In this document: positions 18,111 to 26,455 of the stretch, piece by piece
How the letters are laid out: each line of letters opens with the position of its first letter
Position numbering within the stretch: position 1 is the stretch's first letter
Source: Agrobacterium tumefaciens
GTDB taxonomy: Bacteria; Pseudomonadota; Alphaproteobacteria; Rhizobiales; Rhizobiaceae
Length of the DNA: 64,000 bases
NCBI RefSeq assembly: GCF_005221385.1
Contig: NZ_CP039903.1
Coordinates: forward strand, 1,798,001-1,862,000
Direction: 5' to 3'
The notes under the pieces: generated by a model
The model's database searches: none
The model's input: only the letters and a program-made list of their open reading frames with translations
Told to the model about the DNA's origin: nothing
Translations under genes and position numbers: made by a program

Positions 18111-18895
18111 AACGGCCCGATGCCATAACCGAAGACGACCTGCACGCCTATGTCGACGGGCTTCTTTCCGACGACGACCGCGCGGCTGTCGAGGCGTGGC
18201 TCGCAGAAAGACCTGAAGAGCAGGCCCGCGTGCAGGATTGGAAACAGCAGGCCGACATTCTTCGCAATGCCTTCGCTTCCTATGCCGCCGCCCATCCGCA
18301 CGACGCATCGATGCTCAGCCCACCGAAACCGGACCGCGCCTGGCGACTGAGACCGGCGCTCCTCAAAACGGCAGCAGCCCTCATGATCTTCGCGGCGGGC
18401 GCCGCGGCCGGCAGGCTTCTGCCGCCATCAGTCTCCACACCGCAGGATGTGACGCTGGCGTCGCTGACGACGGATATTCCGGCACAGGCAAAATCCGCCT
18501 ATCTCATCTATGCGAGCGAAGTGCGCCACCCCGTCGAGGTTGGCGCGGGAGAGCAGCAGCATCTCGCGACATGGCTCGGTAAGCGGCTCGGCTATCCCTT
18601 TGCGATCCCTGATCTTTCCAAGATCGGATACGACCTCGTCGGCGGGCGCCTCATTCCCGTCAGCGGCAAGCCGGGCGCGATGCTGATGTATCAGGACAAG
18701 ACCGGCCGCCGGGTCACGGTACTGATCGGCCACAACGAGGAAAACCGCACAACCAGTTTCCGCATGGCCAGCGCCGACGGCATCGAGACTTTCTACTGGA
18801 TCGACAACGAACTGGGTTACGCCGTGTCGGCCGAACTCACACGCGACGAGGTGCAGGCGATCGCCGAGGAATGTTATCGGCAATTCCCGACGTAA
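18107..18895 (+). CDS. membrane anti-sigma factor of the ECF sigma
   Basis: 262 residues. The N-terminal ITEDDLHAYVDGLLSDDDRAAVEAWL is the anti-sigma helix region, but without the His/Cys zinc ligands of the ZAS type. A single transmembrane helix is at residues about 85-104, and the remaining 155 residues are periplasmic, so the signal is probably sensed outside the cytoplasm. The start overlaps the sigma gene by 4 bp, the usual stoichiometric coupling. Trigger unknown. Confidence 0.88.
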   Translation: MKRPDAITEDDLHAYVDGLLSDDDRAAVEAWLAERPEEQARVQDWKQQADILRNAFASYAAAHPHDASMLSPPKPDRAWRLRPALLKTAAALMIFAAGAAAGRLLPPSVSTPQDVTLASLTTDIPAQAKSAYLIYASEVRHPVEVGAGEQQHLATWLGKRLGYPFAIPDLSKIGYDLVGGRLIPVSGKPGAMLMYQDKTGRRVTVLIGHNEENRTTSFRMASADGIETFYWIDNELGYAVSAELTRDEVQAIAEECYRQFPT

Positions 18896-18901
18896 AGACT
18901 G

Positions 18902-19495
18902 TTATTTCAGCATCGGCCAGAGGCTGATGACGAGCAGCACGGCCATGGTGATGTTGAACCATTTGAGCCGGATCGGCACGGACAGCCAGTCGCGCAGCGC
19001 GGAGCCGAAACCCGCCCAGGTGGACACGCTGGGAAGATTGACGGCGGCGAAGGCCACGCCAACCACCAGAACGGTGACGAAATATTGCGCCTCGTTGGTA
19101 TAGGTCGCCATCGCCGTCACCGCCATCACCCAGGCCTTCGGATTGACCCACTGAAAGGCTGCGGCGGCAAGGAAGCCCATCGGCTGCGATGCGGCGGCCC
19201 CTTCATTCAGGCTGCGGGAAGTGCCGATCTTCCACGCGATCCAGACGAGATAAAGCCCGCCGGCGAATTTCAGCCCGGTGTAGAGCAACGGCACCGAATG
19301 CAGCACCGCACCAAGGCCGAAACCGACCCCGATCAAAAGCGACAGGAACCCCACGCCGATACCCAGCATATGCGGGATGGTGCGGCGGAACCCGAAATTC
19401 ACGCCTGACGTAAACAACATCATATTGTTCGGGCCGGGCGTGATGGAGGTGGTGAAGGCAAACAGCACCAGTGCAGCGAAGGTTTCAACAGTCAT
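18902..19495 (-). CDS. LysE/RhtB family amino-acid exporter
   Basis: 197-residue inner-membrane exporter with six predicted hydrophobic helices. The family N-terminal motif [35 protein letters not shown] and the mid-protein [12 protein letters not shown] are intact. ATG 19495 follows AGGAGAG; an upstream in-frame extension reads into the intergenic region and is rejected. It is divergent from the aldo-keto reductase gene. The substrate within the family (lysine, homoserine, threonine and others) cannot be set. Confidence 0.9.
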   Translation of the reverse strand: MTVETFAALVLFAFTTSITPGPNNMMLFTSGVNFGFRRTIPHMLGIGVGFLSLLIGVGFGLGAVLHSVPLLYTGLKFAGGLYLVWIAWKIGTSRSLNEGAAASQPMGFLAAAAFQWVNPKAWVMAVTAMATYTNEAQYFVTVLVVGVAFAAVNLPSVSTWAGFGSALRDWLSVPIRLKWFNITMAVLLVISLWPMLK

Positions 19496-19658
19496 GATCT
19501 CTCCTGTGAAAGAGACCCTAGCCACCCGACCACTATCAAACCAGCCCGGCAGACCGATGGCCGGGGTCAATTTTTTTGATGGATCGATCCCTCCCGTGCC
19601 GGGTTTGAGAAGTCGGCACAAGGGGTTATTCTCCCCCGACAACCGCTGGAGCGAAACA

Positions 19659-20504
19659 ATGTATGACGACATTCCTTCCGTTACCCTGCCATCCGGAAAA
19701 GAGGTTCCAGCCCTTGGCCTTGGCACCTGGAACATGGGAGAAAACAGATCGTCCGCGCCTCAGGAGGTCGAGAGCATCCGCAAGGCGATCGATCTCGGCA
19801 TGACGCTGGTCGATACTGCCGAAATGTATGCCGATGGCCGATCCGAAGAGGTGGTCGGCACGGCAATTGCCGGCCGCCGTGACGACGTGTTTCTGGTCAG
19901 CAAGGTATACCCGTGGAACGCCAGCGCTAAAGGCACGGCGGAGGCCTGCGAGCGCAGCCTTGCAAGGCTCGGCACCGATCATATCAATCTCTATCTGCTG
20001 CACTGGCGCGGCGAGCACCCGCTGAGCGAAACCGTGGCGGCTTTCGAAAGACTGAAGAGCGACGGCAAGATAGATGACTGGGGCGTCTCCAATTTCGATA
20101 CCGACGACATGGAAGAGCTTTTCGCCGTGCCCGATGGCAAAAACTGCGCCGCCAATCAGGTCCTTTACAACCTGTCGCGGCGCGGCCCCGAGTTTTCGCT
20201 GTTGCCATGGTGCCAGGAGCGCGGTGTACCGCTGATGGCCTATTCCCCCATAGAGCAGGGCCGCATCCTGAAAAACCACGAACTCATCCGCATCGCCAAG
20301 GCCTATCAGGCGACGCCGGCGCAACTGGCGCTGGCCTTCCTGCTGGAAAGAGACGGCGTCATCGCCATCCCGAAATCCGCCAGCGCCTCCCGTGTGGAAG
20401 AAAATCGCGGCGCGACCGATCTTGAAATAAGTGACGAAGACTGGACCGCCCTCGACGCCGCCTTCCCGCCGCCAACGCGCAAGACGGCACTGGAAATGCT
20501 TTGA
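19659..20504 (+). CDS. aldo/keto reductase
   Basis: 281-residue NAD(P)H-dependent oxidoreductase of the aldo-keto reductase TIM-barrel family. The catalytic tetrad is complete: Asp52, Tyr57 ([10 protein letters not shown]), Lys82 (LVSKVYP) and His115 (YLLHWRG). The C-terminal cofactor segment [24 protein letters not shown] is present. ATG 19659 follows GGAG. Substrate unknown; the E. coli YeaE/DkgA-like group is the nearest I recognise. A hairpin without a T-run follows the gene. Confidence 0.9.
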   Translation: MYDDIPSVTLPSGKEVPALGLGTWNMGENRSSAPQEVESIRKAIDLGMTLVDTAEMYADGRSEEVVGTAIAGRRDDVFLVSKVYPWNASAKGTAEACERSLARLGTDHINLYLLHWRGEHPLSETVAAFERLKSDGKIDDWGVSNFDTDDMEELFAVPDGKNCAANQVLYNLSRRGPEFSLLPWCQERGVPLMAYSPIEQGRILKNHELIRIAKAYQATPAQLALAFLLERDGVIAIPKSASASRVEENRGATDLEISDEDWTALDAAFPPPTRKTALEML

Positions 20505-20599
20505 CGCAGCAATGGGTTAAGAGACTTTTCGGAATCGGGCGCTGAGGCGGTTGAATCAGAACGTGAGAACCGGGGCCACCGCGCTACAGCTCCCCCTTT

Positions 20600-20624
20600 A
20601 ACGGCGCGGACCAGCCGCGCCGTT
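20600..20624. repeat. perfect 10-bp inverted repeat downstream of the aldo/keto reductase
   Basis: AACGGCGCGG-ACCAG-CCGCGCCGTT lies between two convergent genes. Neither strand has a following T-run, so it is not a canonical terminator, though it may protect or terminate both messages. Confidence 0.55.
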
Positions 20625-20639
20625 CAGGCCTGATGTAGT

Positions 20640-21173
20640 TTATGAGCCTATGCGCTGCTCATACTCTTTTCTCAGTTTCAGCCATGCATCCCAGAAGGGT
20701 CCAGGTTCCTTTTCCTGAAGGCGGTCAGCGAGAATATCGAGATGTGCGTGCCAGCCGGAGCTGACATCGAGCTTGCTCTTCCGATCCGAAAGCCGGCTAT
20801 GAATGAGCGTCAGAAGCACCTCCCTGCCGAGGGACTGGAGTTCGATCGACACTTCTGCACCCTCACCCCAACTGAAGACGAGGCGATGCGGCACAACAAC
20901 AGTGATGATGCGGGACGCCATCTTTTCCTCTTCGGAAAAGCCTTCCGGACGGCGGCCGGGTGGATTGGAAAGCTCGTCATTGCGCCAGACCAGTTCGAAG
21001 GGTGCATCGGGCGCCAGCCGCATTTCGCCTGATGCCAGCCAGCGGCGGCGAAGATCGCTTTGTGTCAGATAGGCCCACACCCGCTCAATCGGTCCCGGCA
21101 ACAGCCGTTCGATCTTCAGGGTCGCAGGCTCCACGAGCCGGCCATAGGTGTCAGGTACTGCGATATCAGCCAT
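20640..21173 (-). CDS. SRPBCC domain protein, second ArsR-linked copy
   Basis: 177-residue Bet v1-like domain protein (LKIERLLPGPIERVWAYLTQSDLRRRWLASGEM, then RLVFSWGEGAEVSIELQSLGREVLLTLIHSRL). The start was set at ATG 21173 because GGAGG lies 8 bp upstream; the ATG at 21179 is only 2 bp from it. The gene overlaps the end of its ArsR gene by 8 bp. It is clearly diverged from the copy at 16208-16690, so the two modules probably see different ligands. Confidence 0.87.
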   Translation of the reverse strand: MADIAVPDTYGRLVEPATLKIERLLPGPIERVWAYLTQSDLRRRWLASGEMRLAPDAPFELVWRNDELSNPPGRRPEGFSEEEKMASRIITVVVPHRLVFSWGEGAEVSIELQSLGREVLLTLIHSRLSDRKSKLDVSSGWHAHLDILADRLQEKEPGPFWDAWLKLRKEYEQRIGS

Positions 21174-21534
21174 TGTCATTTCCTCCATTTGCAGGGGTTT
21201 TCCCCTGATCATCCTCCCGGAGCATCTGCTCAAGAATATCGAGACGGCTGTTCCAGAACTGCCGGTAGAAGCCCAGCCATTCATGCGCCTGCGCCAGAGG
21301 CTCCGGCGCAAGACGGCACACGTGGGTACGCCCTTTCACCTCACGGCGGATAAGCCCGGCATTCTCCAGTGCCTTGATGTGCTTGGAGGCTGCGGCAAGC
21401 GAAATATCGAATGGCTCGGCCAACTGGCTTACCGTTCGTTCGCCAAAAGAAAGATCCCGCAGCATCGTGCGCCGCGTCGCGTCGCCAAGAGCATGAAAGA
21501 CAGTGTCGAGTTGTGGAACAGATAATTCAACCAT
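21166..21534 (-). CDS. ArsR family regulator, second ArsR-SRPBCC module, probably leaderless
   Basis: 122-residue winged-helix protein (LDTVFHALGDATRRTMLRDLSFGERTVSQLAEPFDISLAAASKHIKALENAGLIRREVKGRTHVCRL) without metal-binding cysteines. An open frame extends upstream to an ATG at 21573, but a strong promoter lies inside that extension (TTGACA, 16 bp, TATATT ending at 21542). The real start is therefore ATG 21534, essentially at the transcription start, giving a leaderless mRNA. Operator-like dyads cover the -35 box and the start codon. Confidence 0.88.
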   Translation of the reverse strand: MVELSVPQLDTVFHALGDATRRTMLRDLSFGERTVSQLAEPFDISLAAASKHIKALENAGLIRREVKGRTHVCRLAPEPLAQAHEWLGFYRQFWNSRLDILEQMLREDDQGKTPANGGNDNG

Positions 21535-21588
21535 GTTGTTGAATATAGCGCGCCAATCCGAAATGTCAACCATATGGTTGAATATAGA
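21527..21588 (-). promoter_or_regulatory. promoter of the second ArsR gene with two operator palindromes
   Basis: Minus strand: TTGACA (21568-21563), 16 bp, TATATT (21547-21542), then 7 bp to the ATG at 21534. Dyad 1, CAACCATATGGTTG (perfect, 14 bp), overlaps the -35; dyad 2, TTCAAC-N6-GTTGAA, covers the start site. The two are about 39-40 bp apart and share the half-site CAAC/GTTG, a clear autorepression layout. Confidence 0.75.
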
Positions 21589-21605
21589 TTCCCTGCGCGA
21601 AAACC

Positions 21606-21633
21606 CATAAAAAAACCCGCGGCGAACCGCGGG
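21606..21633 (-). terminator. rho-independent terminator of ilvIH
   Basis: Minus strand CCCGCGG-TTCG-CCGCGGG followed by a run of T residues (TTTTTTT after the stem), about 35 bp past the ilvH stop. Confidence 0.9.
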
Positions 21634-21669
21634 CTTCGATGGTCAGAATACATATTGTGAATGCAGAGA

Positions 21670-22242
21670 TTACATCCCCTGCGAACCACGGTTCATCGCG
21701 GCAATACCCGTGCGGCAGATCTCGATCAGGCCGAGCGGCTTGATGATGGCGACGAACTGGTCGATCTTAGACGACTTGCCGGTGATTTCGAAGATGAAAT
21801 GCTCGACAGTCGCATCCACCACCTTGGCCTGAAACGCATCGGCAAGGCGCAGTGCTTCTGCGCGCACTTCACCCGTGCCGGCGACCTTGATAAGCGCCAC
21901 TTCGCGCTCGATCGGCCTCTCCTGCCCCAGTTCGCGGGCGCGGACGGTGAGGTCGAGAACCCGATGAACCGGCACGATGCGTTCCAGCTGCGCCTTGATC
22001 TGCTCCAGCACGATGGGGGTGCCGCGCGTCACGATGGTGATGCGCGACAGATGCGCTTCATGCTCCGTTTCCGAAACCGTCAGGCTTTCGATGTTGTAGC
22101 CCCGGCCAGAAAACAGGCCAATGACCCGGGCAAGGACGCCCGGCTCGTTGCTGACGAGAACCGACAGCGTATGATTTTCGACGGCAGCCGTTTCCTTCTG
22201 GATGAAATAGGCGGAGCCGGTGGGTTGTAGGTGTGCGTTCAT
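21670..22242 (-). CDS. ilvH: acetolactate synthase small (regulatory) subunit
   Basis: 190-residue regulatory partner of IlvI that confers valine feedback inhibition. The N-terminal ACT domain (HTLSVLVSNEPGVLARVIGLFSGRGYNIESLTVSETE) and the C-terminal ACT-like domain (REVALIKVAGTGEVRAEALRLADAFQAKVVDATVEHFIFEITG) are both present and of normal length. It lies 19 bp downstream of ilvI in the same operon and is followed by the operon terminator. Confidence 0.96.
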   Translation of the reverse strand: MNAHLQPTGSAYFIQKETAAVENHTLSVLVSNEPGVLARVIGLFSGRGYNIESLTVSETEHEAHLSRITIVTRGTPIVLEQIKAQLERIVPVHRVLDLTVRARELGQERPIEREVALIKVAGTGEVRAEALRLADAFQAKVVDATVEHFIFEITGKSSKIDQFVAIIKPLGLIEICRTGIAAMNRGSQGM

Positions 22243-22261
22243 GTCCTTTTCCTCTCCCGGC

Positions 22262-24055
22262 TCAGACTAGCTGACGGCCCTTGGCATCAATGGCGTTGGC
22301 AACCGCTTCATCCGTCGCCTCATCCGGCAACAACATCTCGTTATGGGCTTTACCAGACGGGATCATCGGGAAGCAATTGGCAAGATTGGCGACGCGGCAA
22401 TCGAAGATGACAGGCTTGTTGACCGCGATCATCTCGGCGATCTTGTCGTCCAGCTCCTTCGGGTCGTCGCAATACATACCGACCGCGCCATAGGCTTCCG
22501 CCAACTTGACGAAATCAGGCATGGCTTCGGTATAGGAGTTCGACAGACGATTGCCGTGCAGCAATTGCTGCCACTGCCGCACCATGCCCATATACTGGTT
22601 GTTGAGGATGAAAATCTTCACCGGCAGACCGTACTGGATGGCGCAGGACATTTCTTGGATACACATCTGGATCGAGGCGTCACCGGCGATATCGATGACC
22701 AGCGCTTCCGGATGCGCGACCTGCACGCCGATGGCCGCCGGCAGGCCGTAACCCATGGTGCCGAGACCGCCCGAGGTCATCCAGTGATTGGGCTCCTCGA
22801 AGCCGAAGAACTGCGCCGCCCACATCTGGTGCTGGCCGACTTCGGTGGTGATGTAAGTGTCGCGTCCCTTCGATGCCTCATAAAGCCGCTGCAAGGCATA
22901 TTGCGGCATGATGACATCTTTGGAGTTCTTATAGGCGAAGGAATTGCGCGCACGCCAGCGCTCGATCTGCGACCACCAGTCCGCCGTCTGGGCTTTCTCC
23001 GGCTTCTTCGGCAAAGCGCGCCACAGGCGAACCATATCTTCCAGAACATGGCCGACATCACCGATAACAGGCACATCGACGCGCACGGTCTTGTTGATCG
23101 AGGACGGATCGATGTCGATATGGATTTTTTTCGAATTCGGCGAAAACGCGTTGATGCGTCCGGTAATCCGGTCGTCAAAACGCGCGCCGACGCAGACCAT
23201 GACGTCGCAATCATGCATCGTCATGTTGGCTTCGTAAGAACCGTGCATGCCCAGCATGCCGAGCCAGTTCTTGCCGGAAGCCGGATAAGCGCCGAGACCC
23301 ATCAGGGTCGAGGTGATCGGGAAACCGGTCAGCTCGACCAGTTCGCGCAGCAGCCGGGTCGCTTCCGGGCCGGAGTTGATGACGCCGCCGCCGGTGTAGA
23401 AAACCGGCTTTTTCGCCTTGGACATCAGTTCGATGGCAGCGTTAATGGCATTGAGGTCACCCTGGACCTTCGGCTTGTAGCTTTTTTGCTGAACCGCAGC
23501 GGAAGGCGGCGTGTAGGTGCCGGTGGCGAACTGGATATCCTTCGGAATATCGACAACAACGGGACCGGGACGACCCGTCTGCGCGATGCGGAAGGCTTCA
23601 TGGATGATGCCCGCCAGCTCGTTAACGTCCTTGACCAGCCAATTGTGCTTGGTGCAGGGGCGCGTGATGCCGACGGTGTCGCATTCCTGAAATGCATCCG
23701 AGCCGATCAGCGATGTCGGAACCTGGCCGGACAGGCAGACGAGCGGAATGGAATCCATCAGCGCATCCTGCAGCGGCGTCACCGCATTGGTGGCGCCGGG
23801 ACCGGACGTGACGAGCATGACGCCGACCTTGCCGGTAGAGCGGGCATAACCTTCGGCAGCGTGGCCGGCGCCCTGCTCATGGCGCACGAGAATGTGCTGA
23901 ATGTCTTCCTGCTGGAAAATCTCGTCATAAATCGGAAGAACGGCGCCGCCGGGATAACCGAAGATGTGCTCGACGCCATTGTCCTTCAGCGCCTTGAGAA
24001 CAATCTCCGCACCTGTCATGCGATTGCTGTTTTCCGTATTGTCCTTATCCGTCAT
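22262..24055 (-). CDS. ilvI: acetolactate synthase large (catalytic) subunit
   Basis: 597-residue thiamine-diphosphate enzyme that makes acetolactate or acetohydroxybutyrate, the first common step of branched-chain amino acid synthesis. The catalytic Glu60 lies in RHEQGAGHAAEGYAR; the ThDP/Mg site is GDASIQMCIQEMSCAIQYGLPVKIFILNN, and the FAD-binding middle domain is complete. ATG 24055 was chosen because it begins the conserved N-terminus (NRMTGAEIVLKAL). An in-frame ATG at 24118 immediately follows the T-run of the upstream attenuator and is unlikely. Expression should be attenuated by the leader at 24119-24230. Confidence 0.96.
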   Translation of the reverse strand: MTDKDNTENSNRMTGAEIVLKALKDNGVEHIFGYPGGAVLPIYDEIFQQEDIQHILVRHEQGAGHAAEGYARSTGKVGVMLVTSGPGATNAVTPLQDALMDSIPLVCLSGQVPTSLIGSDAFQECDTVGITRPCTKHNWLVKDVNELAGIIHEAFRIAQTGRPGPVVVDIPKDIQFATGTYTPPSAAVQQKSYKPKVQGDLNAINAAIELMSKAKKPVFYTGGGVINSGPEATRLLRELVELTGFPITSTLMGLGAYPASGKNWLGMLGMHGSYEANMTMHDCDVMVCVGARFDDRITGRINAFSPNSKKIHIDIDPSSINKTVRVDVPVIGDVGHVLEDMVRLWRALPKKPEKAQTADWWSQIERWRARNSFAYKNSKDVIMPQYALQRLYEASKGRDTYITTEVGQHQMWAAQFFGFEEPNHWMTSGGLGTMGYGLPAAIGVQVAHPEALVIDIAGDASIQMCIQEMSCAIQYGLPVKIFILNNQYMGMVRQWQQLLHGNRLSNSYTEAMPDFVKLAEAYGAVGMYCDDPKELDDKIAEMIAVNKPVIFDCRVANLANCFPMIPSGKAHNEMLLPDEATDEAVANAIDAKGRQLV

Positions 24056-24118
24056 TGCCTGTTTCCATCCCGCTTTGGCTTTGGATATCGAGGAGCCCGA
24101 GGGCCTGTTTGAAGACAT

Positions 24119-24195
24119 AAAAAAAGGCCCCTTAAGGAGCCTCGTTCAGCGCATGGGTGCTTTCGCCGGATGGTTACACCATCCTGCCCATGCGC
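24119..24195 (-). promoter_or_regulatory. ilvIH transcription attenuator
   Basis: On the minus strand, GCGCATGGG (24195-24187) pairs perfectly with CCCATGCGC (24157-24149), enclosing GGATGGT-GTA-ACCATCC (24184-24168). It is followed by the terminator GGCTCC-TTAA-GGGGCC and seven T residues (24141-24119). The leader stop codon sits in the inner hairpin, as expected for a ribosome-dependent attenuator. I could not identify the antiterminator pairing by eye. Confidence 0.85.
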
Positions 24196-24230
24196 CGTCC
24201 CACCACGATAAGTACGTTAAGATTTTTCAT
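24174..24230 (-). CDS. ilvIH leader peptide
   Basis: 18-residue peptide MKNLNVLIVVGRRMGRMV. Six of residues 4-10 are Leu, Val or Ile (L-N-V-L-I-V-V), the three end products of the pathway, so ribosome stalling at these codons would report their shortage. The stop codon lies inside the pause hairpin just upstream of the terminator. There is no Shine-Dalgarno sequence, and the promoter -10 ends 8 bp before the ATG, so the peptide is probably translated from a leaderless RNA, as known for the trp leader of Sinorhizobium. Confidence 0.85.
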   Translation of the reverse strand: MKNLNVLIVVGRRMGRMV

Positions 24231-24238
24231 GGGCCGGA

Positions 24239-24267
24239 GTGTTAGCCACAAAAGCCCCAGCCGTCAA
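24239..24267 (-). promoter_or_regulatory. ilvIH promoter
   Basis: Minus strand TTGACG (24267-24262), 17 bp, TAACAC (24244-24239). The predicted transcription start falls at about 24230-24233, that is at the leader-peptide ATG. The rest of 24268-24436, shared with the divergent HerA-like gene, is AT-rich with no clear dyad. Confidence 0.55.
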
Positions 24268-24436
24268 CGCATATTGCGGAAAAAATCGGCGACCGCTTCT
24301 TTTATTACGTAAAAGCGCCAATCGACGAAATTTTCGAACGCAATTGATACACCTGTTGTTAAATATAATCTTTTATTATCGAGGGCGCAGGTACTGCCCG
24401 AACCACCGCGATCATCCGCATGTCCCGGGATAAGAT

Positions 24437-26446
24437 GTGAATAATAACGAGTTTCATAGAGCGTCCGGCGTGGACGAAACCGAACGGCGATCCGCTCTGC
24501 AACCGGCAGACCGCACGCTTGGCCGCGTCATCGCCTGCGACGGCGCCCATGCCACCATCGCCGCGGAAACGGAGCCGGGCTCCACTGATGTTGCGCAACT
24601 CTGGTCCGTCGGACGCCTGATCTCCATCGAAATGGGAACGAGCCGTGTCGCGGCACTGGTCTTCGCCATGCGCACCGATGAAAGACAATGGTCCTCGGAC
24701 AGGTCGAACAGGTTGCTGATCGACGTGGAACTGATGGGAGAGGTTTATCGCACCGACGACGGCAGCGAACGGTTTTCCAGCGGCATTTCCCGTTATCCCT
24801 ATCTCGGCGCCGTGGCCCATCGCATCCGCACCGGCGACCTTGCCAAGATCTACGATAGCAGCAAGCGTGACAGCTGCATCATCGGCAAACTGACGCAGGA
24901 TGATACGATCGGCGCGGCCATCAATATTCCGCAGATGCTTTCGAAGCATTTCGCCGTCGTCGGTTCTACCGGGGTCGGCAAGACGACTGCGGTTTCACTG
25001 CTCTTGAACAAGGCGATCGCGACGGACCCGAAACTGCGCGTCCTCATTCTCGATCCGCACAACGAATTTGCAGCCGCTTTTCCCGATCATTCGGTTGTCA
25101 TCGATACCGATACGCTCGACCTTCCCTTCTGGCTGATGCGCCTTGAGGAATTCGCGGAAGTGGTTTTCCGTGGCCGCAAGCCTGTGCCGGAAGAGATGGA
25201 CGTTCTGCGTGACGTCATACCCGAGGCAAAAAAGGCATTTCGCGGTACGGATGGTTCCGCCGTCCGCCGCACCTCCGACAAGAGCGCGATCACACCGGAT
25301 TCGCCGGTGCCCTATCGCATGGCCGATCTTCTGGCTTCTATCGATGAGCGTATCGGACGGCTGGAAGGGCGCGGCGAAAAGCCGGCGCTCCGCTCCCTGA
25401 AAGGCCGCATCCTCTCGGCCATCAACGATCCGCGCTACAACTTCATGTTCTCCAGCAATACGATCAGCGACACCATCCTGGAGACGGTGGCGCATATTTT
25501 CCGTATTCCCGGGGAAGGCAAGCCGATTTCAGTGTTCCAGCTCTCGGGCATTCCCTCCGAGGTGGTGAACTCGGTGGTCTCCGTTCTCTGCCGCATGTCG
25601 TTCGAGCTGGCGGTGCTGGCGCGCGGGTCGCTGCATATGCTTGTGGTTTGTGAAGAAGCCCACCGTTATGTTCCGGCTGACCCCGAGCGCGGCTTTTTCC
25701 CGACCCGACAGTCCATCGCCCAGATCGCCAAGGAAGGCCGCAAATACGGCATTTCGCTCGGCGTCATCAGCCAGCGGCCAAGCGAGCTGGATCAGACCAT
25801 CCTGTCGCAATGCTCGACCGTTTTCGCCATGCGGCTGTCAAACGAGATTGACCAGAAGATCATTCTGTCGGCCGTACCCAACGCCTCGGCCTCCACCACC
25901 AGCTTTCTTTCTTCCATCGGCAATGGTGAAGCCATCGCCTTCGGCGAGGCGGTGGGTGTGCCGATGCGCATGCGTTTCGACCGTGTGCCGGCAATCAAAT
26001 TGCCGAAGGCAAGCGGCACGGTCAGCCACGCCCCCCACGAAACACCGGACACCGTCGACCTCAACAGCATCGTCACCCGCATGCGGGCCACAGCGAGGCC
26101 AGTCATCACCGGCTTCCAGCAAAGCGTCGAAGCGGCCTTTTCCGATCTGCCGGAATCGCCGGTGGCGCCCGGAGAAGCAGACGACATCGATCGCTGGAAG
26201 CGAGAATTGGGAACACCCGCAACGGAGAGCTATGAGCCTTACCGCCCGGACATGTTGCCCGGACGCACATCGCCACCGCCACAAAACCCGGAGAGGATGG
26301 ACAGCGCCTCTGGTGCCGTCAACGACTTGCGCCGAGCCGGTTTCCAGATGCAGACGCAAAGTGGTCCCCCGCCGGCCGATACGCGCCCGTCGCTGCGCGA
26401 GAGCCTCCTGAAAAAGCCACTCGGCAGTCTTTATCGCAAGGATTGA
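24437..26446 (+). CDS. HerA/DUF87 family AAA-type ATPase
   Basis: 669-residue motor ATPase of the HerA/FtsK superfamily. An N-terminal beta-rich region (residues about 25-155, HAS-barrel position) is followed by Walker A GSTGVGKT at 176-183 and LILDPHNEF at 203-211. Further on are the Walker B strand LHMLVVCEEAHRYVP and ATPase motifs KEGRKYGISLGVISQRPSELDQTILSQCSTVFAMRLSNEIDQ. The last 140 residues are proline-rich and low complexity. The start is GTG 24437 with a weak ribosome site; GTG 24470 is an alternative. No nurA, SIR2 or DUF4297 partner is adjacent, so it is an orphan. It is divergent from ilvIH. Role unknown. Confidence 0.87.
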   Translation: MNNNEFHRASGVDETERRSALQPADRTLGRVIACDGAHATIAAETEPGSTDVAQLWSVGRLISIEMGTSRVAALVFAMRTDERQWSSDRSNRLLIDVELMGEVYRTDDGSERFSSGISRYPYLGAVAHRIRTGDLAKIYDSSKRDSCIIGKLTQDDTIGAAINIPQMLSKHFAVVGSTGVGKTTAVSLLLNKAIATDPKLRVLILDPHNEFAAAFPDHSVVIDTDTLDLPFWLMRLEEFAEVVFRGRKPVPEEMDVLRDVIPEAKKAFRGTDGSAVRRTSDKSAITPDSPVPYRMADLLASIDERIGRLEGRGEKPALRSLKGRILSAINDPRYNFMFSSNTISDTILETVAHIFRIPGEGKPISVFQLSGIPSEVVNSVVSVLCRMSFELAVLARGSLHMLVVCEEAHRYVPADPERGFFPTRQSIAQIAKEGRKYGISLGVISQRPSELDQTILSQCSTVFAMRLSNEIDQKIILSAVPNASASTTSFLSSIGNGEAIAFGEAVGVPMRMRFDRVPAIKLPKASGTVSHAPHETPDTVDLNSIVTRMRATARPVITGFQQSVEAAFSDLPESPVAPGEADDIDRWKRELGTPATESYEPYRPDMLPGRTSPPPQNPERMDSASGAVNDLRRAGFQMQTQSGPPPADTRPSLRESLLKKPLGSLYRKD

Positions 26447-26455
26447 CGCCAGCCT

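Noticed and set aside
20600..20624. 10-bp inverted repeat considered as a rho-independent terminator
   Set aside because: No T-run follows on either strand.
21535..21573. ATG at 21573 as the start of the second ArsR protein
   Set aside because: The -10 box (21542-21547) lies downstream of this codon, so it would not be in the transcript.
22343..24112. Long plus-strand open frame (589 codons) opposite ilvI
   Set aside because: It is the antisense shadow of a well-conserved gene; such frames arise from high-GC codon use and no family features appear in it.
24056..24118. Earlier ATG at 24118 as the ilvI start
   Set aside because: It directly follows the T-run of the attenuator and would leave no ribosome site; the conserved N-terminus begins at 24055.
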